NCBI GenBank assembly: GCA_001829505.1
Contig: MIBK01000168.1
Coordinates: 2,048 to 11,999 of the forward strand
Length of the DNA stretch: 9,952 nt
Direction of reading: 5' to 3'
Origin: Spirochaetes bacterium RBG_16_67_19
GTDB lineage: Bacteria > Spirochaetota > Spirochaetia > SZUA-6 > DRHE01
Part shown: in pieces, positions 6,560 through 9,952 of the stretch
How positions within the stretch are numbered: the stretch's first letter is position 1
How the letters are laid out: every line of letters begins with the position of its first letter
Program-made: the position numbers and the translations under genes
The notes under the pieces: model-generated
The model's database searches: none
Told to the model about the DNA's origin: nothing
What the model saw: only the letters and a program-made list of their open reading frames with translations

Positions 6560-7885
6560 ATGCGTGCCGTGGACCTGATCGTCAAGAAACGCGACGGGGG
6601 AGCCCTTTCCCGGGAAGAGATCGAGTTCCTGATCGACGGCTATGTGCGCGGGCAGGTGCCGGACTACCAGCTCTCCAGCCTGGCCATGGCCGTGTTCTTC
6701 CGAGGCATGAGCTTCGAAGAGACCGGCTTCCTGACCCGGGCCATGATCGCCTCGGGGGATTCCATCGACTTGAGCTCGGTGCCCGGCCCCCTGGTGGACA
6801 AGCATTCCACCGGAGGGGTGGGGGACAAGGTCTCCCTGGTACTGGCCCCCCTGGCCGCCGCCTGCGGCTGCGTGGTGCCGATGATGAGCGGCCGCGCCCT
6901 GGGCCACACCGGCGGCACCCTGGACAAGCTGGAGTCGATCCCCGGCTACCGCACCGACCTCGGAGTGGAGCGCTTCCGGGAGGTGCTGCGGTCCTGCGGC
7001 TTCGCCATGACCGGCCAGAGCGAGCGCATCGTGCCCGCCGACCGGCTGCTGTACGCCCTGCGGGACGTGACCGGCACGGTGGAATCCATCCCCTTGATCA
7101 CGGCCAGCATCATGTCCAAGAAGTTCGCCGAGGGCGCCCAGGCCCTGGTGTTCGACGTGAAGTGCGGCTCAGGAGCCTTCATGAAGAGCCGGGAACAGGC
7201 CCGCGCCCTGGCCGTCTCCCTGGCCCGCACCGGCGCCAGCCTGGGCCGGCAGGTCCGGGCGGTGATCACCGATATGGACCAGCCCCTGGGCAGGATGGTG
7301 GGTAACTTCCTGGAGGTCCGCGAGTGCGTGGAGATCCTGCAGGGCCGGGGACCGGAGGACTTGCGGCAGCTCACCCTGCGCCTCACCGCCCACATGCTGG
7401 TGCTCGGTGGTCTGGCGCCCGATATATCGGGGGCCGAGGCATTGTGCGCGCAGCGCCTGCGGGACGGCTCCGCCTGGCGGAGCTTCCTGGACAACGTGAA
7501 GGCCCAGGGCGGCCGTACCGAAGCCCTGCTGGACCCGGACCAGGGCCCTCGCGCCCCGCGCACCCTGGCCCTGCGCGCGGGGGCGAGCGGCTTCCTGGTT
7601 CGCCTGGAAGCCTATCGCTTCGGGCTGGCCAGCGGCCTGTTGGGGGCCAGCCGCTCCCGCAAGGAGGATCCGGTCTGGCCGGACGTGGGCATTGAGATCC
7701 TGAAAGTCGCGGGGGACCGGGTTAGGGAAGGCGAGGAGCTGTGCCTGCTGCACGGCCGCGACCCGCAGCGCCTGGAGGAGGCCCGCAGCCTGTTGGAGGC
7801 GGCCGTCACCGTCGCCGGCCAGGCGCCGCCGCCCCGGCAGCTGGTGCTGGAGGAAATCGACGCCGATGCGCTGGGAAAAGACTGA
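6560..7885 (+). CDS. deoA: pyrimidine-nucleoside (thymidine) phosphorylase
   Basis: This 441-residue enzyme splits thymidine and other pyrimidine nucleosides with phosphate into base and (deoxy)ribose-1-phosphate, in cytoplasmic nucleoside salvage. The signature VDKHSTGGVGDK (79-90) is the phosphate-binding loop, and SGRALGHTGGTLDKLESIPG (110-129) is near-invariant in the family. R168, S183 and K187 (LRDVTGTVES, TASIMSKKFAEG) correspond to the base-binding Arg171, Ser186 and Lys190 of E. coli thymidine phosphorylase. The C-terminal alpha/beta domain (about 335-441) carries EDPVWPDVGIEIL. The wording around the loop (GDKVSLVLAPLAAACG) resembles human thymidine phosphorylase more than E. coli DeoA. 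Substrate range (thymidine only, or uridine too, as in Pdp) cannot be settled here, so the symbol is provisional. The gene follows thpR by 9 bp and overlaps recJ by 20 bp. Confidence 0.95.
   Translation: MRAVDLIVKKRDGGALSREEIEFLIDGYVRGQVPDYQLSSLAMAVFFRGMSFEETGFLTRAMIASGDSIDLSSVPGPLVDKHSTGGVGDKVSLVLAPLAAACGCVVPMMSGRALGHTGGTLDKLESIPGYRTDLGVERFREVLRSCGFAMTGQSERIVPADRLLYALRDVTGTVESIPLITASIMSKKFAEGAQALVFDVKCGSGAFMKSREQARALAVSLARTGASLGRQVRAVITDMDQPLGRMVGNFLEVRECVEILQGRGPEDLRQLTLRLTAHMLVLGGLAPDISGAEALCAQRLRDGSAWRSFLDNVKAQGGRTEALLDPDQGPRAPRTLALRAGASGFLVRLEAYRFGLASGLLGASRSRKEDPVWPDVGIEILKVAGDRVREGEELCLLHGRDPQRLEEARSLLEAAVTVAGQAPPPRQLVLEEIDADALGKD
7849..7854 (+). promoter_or_regulatory. ribosome binding site of recJ inside the phosphorylase gene
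   Basis: GGAGGA lies 11 bases before the ATG at 7866, within the last codons of the upstream gene. It supports this recJ start and translational coupling. Confidence 0.55.
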
Positions 7886-9952
7886 GCTGGATCCCGGCGC
7901 AGTCCGGGAGGCGGCGCGGCGCTACGGTCTGGACCTGATCAGCGCCTCGATCCTGCTGCGCCGCGGCCTGGCCTCCGATTCCTCCCTGCCGTTCGTTCTG
8001 GACGCGGACCTGGCCCGGCTGCACAATCCCTTCCTGCTGGAAGACATGGACAAGGCAGTGGAGCGCATCCTGGCGGCCGCGCGCGCAGGAGAAAAGGTGC
8101 ACGTGTTCGGGGACAGCGACGTGGACGGAATCACCTCCACCGTTCTGCTGGTCCAGACGCTGGCCGGGCTGGGCCTGGAGGCAGGCTGGCAGCTTCCGGA
8201 AGGGGACCAGGACTACGGGCTTTCCCGCCAGGCGGTGGAGGAGCTGGCCGGCGCGGGCTGCGGCCTGCTGATCACCGTGGACTGCGGCATCGGCAACGCC
8301 GCCGAGATAGAGCTGGCCCGCCAGCGGGGCATCCAGACCATTGTCCTGGACCACCACAACCCGCCGGAAATCCTGCCGGACGCGCTGGCCCTCATCGATC
8401 CCAAGCTGCGCGGCACCCGCTACCCGTTCCGGGATCTGGCGGGCTGCGGAGTGGTGGCCAAGCTGGCGCTGGCGCTGGCCATTGCCCGCACCCCACTGTA
8501 CGGACAGGACCTGTGGCTGCTGGCCACACGCCCGGCCAACGCCGTCCTGAGCCTGGAGGCTCTGCATCTGGTGAACCTGGCCCCGCTGGAGCGGATCGCC
8601 GACAGCGTTCCGCAGGGGGGCTACGAGCGCTCGCGGGTGGCCAGGGCGCTGGCTGGGCGCCGCGTGCTGGTCCTGCAAGGCGAGGAGGAGGCCGCCAACC
8701 TGGCCCGGGCGGCTGCCGATCCGGGTTTCGCCCTGGAGGACATCCAGCCGCTCCTTCGAGAGGTGCTGCCCGAGCAGGCCGGCAAGAGCCTGCTGCGCCT
8801 GCGGGAGAGCTGGCCGCCGGCCAGGCTGGACGGCAGCTCGGAGCTGGACACCCTGGCCGGCCTGTACACCCGGGCCTGCTGGAGGAAGCACGGCCTGGCG
8901 CAGAGCCTGGAGCCCGTCCTGGACCTGGCCGCGCTGGGCACCATTGCCGATCTGATGCCGCTCACCGACGAGAACCGCCTGCTGGTGCGCCGGGGTCTGG
9001 AAGTGATGAACCGCCTGGGGCGGGCCGGGCTGCGCGAGCTGCTGATCCGGCAGAACCTGCATGGCAGGCGGCTGACCGTGCGGGACGTCTCCTGGCAGCT
9101 GACGCCCGTGCTGAACTCGGCGGGGCGGATGGGCGACCCGGCCAAGGCGGCGCGCCTTTTCCTGAGCTCTGACCCCCGGGAGATCCATGAGCTGATCGAG
9201 GGGGTCCTGGAGCTGAACGCCCGGCGGAAATCCCTCGGGGACCGGGCCTGGGAGCGCTGCCAGTCCCAGGCCTACCAGAGCCTGTCCAGATCGGGGCAGA
9301 AGCTGGTGTATGTGGCCGACCCTTCTGTTCCCCGCGGCATTACCGGCCTCTTGGCCTCCCGGCTTTCCGGTTTTTTCAAGGTCCCCGTTCTGGCGGTTGC
9401 CGCCGGCCAGGAAAAAGCCGTGGGTTCCCTGCGCAGCCCTTTCTCCATGGAGGGCTTCCTGGACCGCTTCGCCGACCTGCTGACCAACTACGGCGGCCAT
9501 GACTGCGCGGCCGGATTCACCATGGCCAGCGAGGAGCTTCCCCGTTTCGAGGCGCGCCTGTTCCTGCTGGCCCGGGACTTTCAGCCGCCTGCGCAGGAGG
9601 AGTCCCACCTCCGCATCGACGCCGAGGTGCCTCCTGCCTACCTGAACCCTGAGTTGATCCGGGTGGTGGAGCTGTTCGAGCCCTTCGGAGAGGCCTCCCC
9701 GCCCGTGACCCTGCTCACCCGAGGGGCGCGCATCGAGAGCCTGGAGATCGTGGGGCGCAAGGAGGCGGCCCACGTGCGGCTGCTTCTGGCCGCAGACCGC
9801 TATAAATGGCCGGCGGTGTACTGGAACGCGGCCGAGCGGGCCGGAAAGGATTTCGCCCCCGGGGACACGGTGGACGTGGTCTATCGGCTGGGGCGCAACT
9901 ACTTCCAGAACACGGAGAGCCTGCAGCTCACCGTGCTGGACCTGAAGCGATG
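7866..9952 (+). CDS. recJ: single-stranded-DNA-specific exonuclease RecJ, with an internal insert
   Basis: Open from 7866 to the window edge, 695 codons. The last two bases are TG in frame, so the stop is probably TGA one base outside and the protein essentially complete. RecJ degrades single-stranded DNA 5' to 3' in RecF-pathway recombination, mismatch repair and base excision repair. DHH-family motifs: GDSDVDG (82-88; usual form GDYDADG, all three aspartates kept), VDCG (138-141), LDHH (161-164) and LGTIAD (357-362). Then come PVLNSAGRM (414-422), the DHHA1 signature GGHDCAAG (543-550) and an OB-fold tail (about 575-695). About 148 residues separate LAGCGVVAKL (191-200) from LEPVLDLAALG, where E. 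coli RecJ has roughly 35, so about 115 residues are inserted. Metal-binding residues are intact, so activity is expected. It is the last visible gene of the recO operon. Confidence 0.95.
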   Translation, partial: MRWEKTELDPGAVREAARRYGLDLISASILLRRGLASDSSLPFVLDADLARLHNPFLLEDMDKAVERILAAARAGEKVHVFGDSDVDGITSTVLLVQTLAGLGLEAGWQLPEGDQDYGLSRQAVEELAGAGCGLLITVDCGIGNAAEIELARQRGIQTIVLDHHNPPEILPDALALIDPKLRGTRYPFRDLAGCGVVAKLALALAIARTPLYGQDLWLLATRPANAVLSLEALHLVNLAPLERIADSVPQGGYERSRVARALAGRRVLVLQGEEEAANLARAAADPGFALEDIQPLLREVLPEQAGKSLLRLRESWPPARLDGSSELDTLAGLYTRACWRKHGLAQSLEPVLDLAALGTIADLMPLTDENRLLVRRGLEVMNRLGRAGLRELLIRQNLHGRRLTVRDVSWQLTPVLNSAGRMGDPAKAARLFLSSDPREIHELIEGVLELNARRKSLGDRAWERCQSQAYQSLSRSGQKLVYVADPSVPRGITGLLASRLSGFFKVPVLAVAAGQEKAVGSLRSPFSMEGFLDRFADLLTNYGGHDCAAGFTMASEELPRFEARLFLLARDFQPPAQEESHLRIDAEVPPAYLNPELIRVVELFEPFGEASPPVTLLTRGARIESLEIVGRKEAAHVRLLLAADRYKWPAVYWNAAERAGKDFAPGDTVDVVYRLGRNYFQNTESLQLTVLDLKR
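8490..8900 (+). other. extra domain inserted in RecJ
   Basis: Codes for about residues 209-345, between the DHH domain's fourth conserved block and the ALGTIAD block. It alternates strands and helices: NAVLSLEALHLVNLAP (225-240), RRVLVLQG (265-272), then EEEAANLARA, DIQPLLREVLP (292-302) and a Leu/Ala-rich helix near 326-338. Reading frame, codon use and GC content are continuous with the rest of recJ, so it is a domain rather than an inserted element. I recall similar expanded RecJ proteins in treponemes, perhaps with an exonuclease-like fold, but I see no intact catalytic motif. Confidence 0.6.
9950..9952 (+). other. possible start codon of the next gene, overlapping the recJ end
   Basis: The window ends in CGATG. 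If the next base is A, the recJ stop TGA and an ATG at 9950 form a classic ATGA overlap, which would continue the operon. Only the start codon is visible. Confidence 0.25.

Noticed and set aside
7806..9773. Open frame of 655 residues on the minus strand opposite recJ
   Set aside because: The plus-strand frame here encodes all RecJ motifs in order. The antisense product is Gln/Gly/Ala/Arg-rich with no recognisable domain.
7866..9952. RecJ motif I variant GDSDVDG as a sign of inactivation
   Set aside because: The three aspartates that bind metal are kept, as are the DHH and GGH motifs, so the Ser and Val changes alone do not suggest loss of activity.

Overview
This is a GC-rich bacterial chromosome segment, compactly coded on both strands, holding seven complete or nearly complete protein genes. 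I see no rRNA, tRNA, CRISPR array, insertion sequence or phage gene. A spirochaete, probably a high-GC member of the Spirochaetales/Treponema relatives, is the best guess. The main reason is the acidic protein at the left end: its paired motifs (IALT-x-x-ELD-x-IL-x-x-AEI), its YGIWIK segment and its helical C-terminus (SVLSYLDQLLE...YKRLFEELG) match what I recall of a family conserved in treponemes. Supporting signs are the Lon N-terminus and a RecJ with an extra internal domain. This is recognition from memory, not a database result.

Layout. (a) 26-1615, minus strand: the acidic, Glu/Leu-rich protein, with its own promoter; its stop codon overlaps a possible further gene that leaves the window. 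(b) 1768-2770, plus strand: a small FtsB/DivIC-like membrane protein, overlapped by 20 bp by a TsaC/YrdC-type tRNA threonylcarbamoyladenosine synthase. (c) 2789-5134, minus strand, convergent with TsaC across 18 bp: Lon protease. (d) 5250 to the right edge, plus strand, divergent from lon: a tight operon of recO, thpR, a pyrimidine-nucleoside phosphorylase gene and recJ. Its junctions are a 4-bp overlap, a 9-bp gap and a 20-bp overlap. The recJ stop codon is probably cut one base short by the window edge.

Function. The right-hand operon joins two proteins of the RecF recombination pathway (RecO annealing/loading and RecJ 5'-3' exonuclease) to an RNA-end phosphodiesterase and a nucleoside-salvage enzyme, a repair plus nucleotide-recycling theme. 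Lon adds protein quality control, TsaC acts in tRNA modification and the FtsB-like protein in cell division.

Most of the window is ordinary core genome. The points worth a second look are the RecJ insert domain, the acidic motif-duplicated protein, a lon promoter that appears to give a leaderless mRNA, and a second membrane segment in the FtsB-like protein. I found no convincing undescribed multi-gene system.
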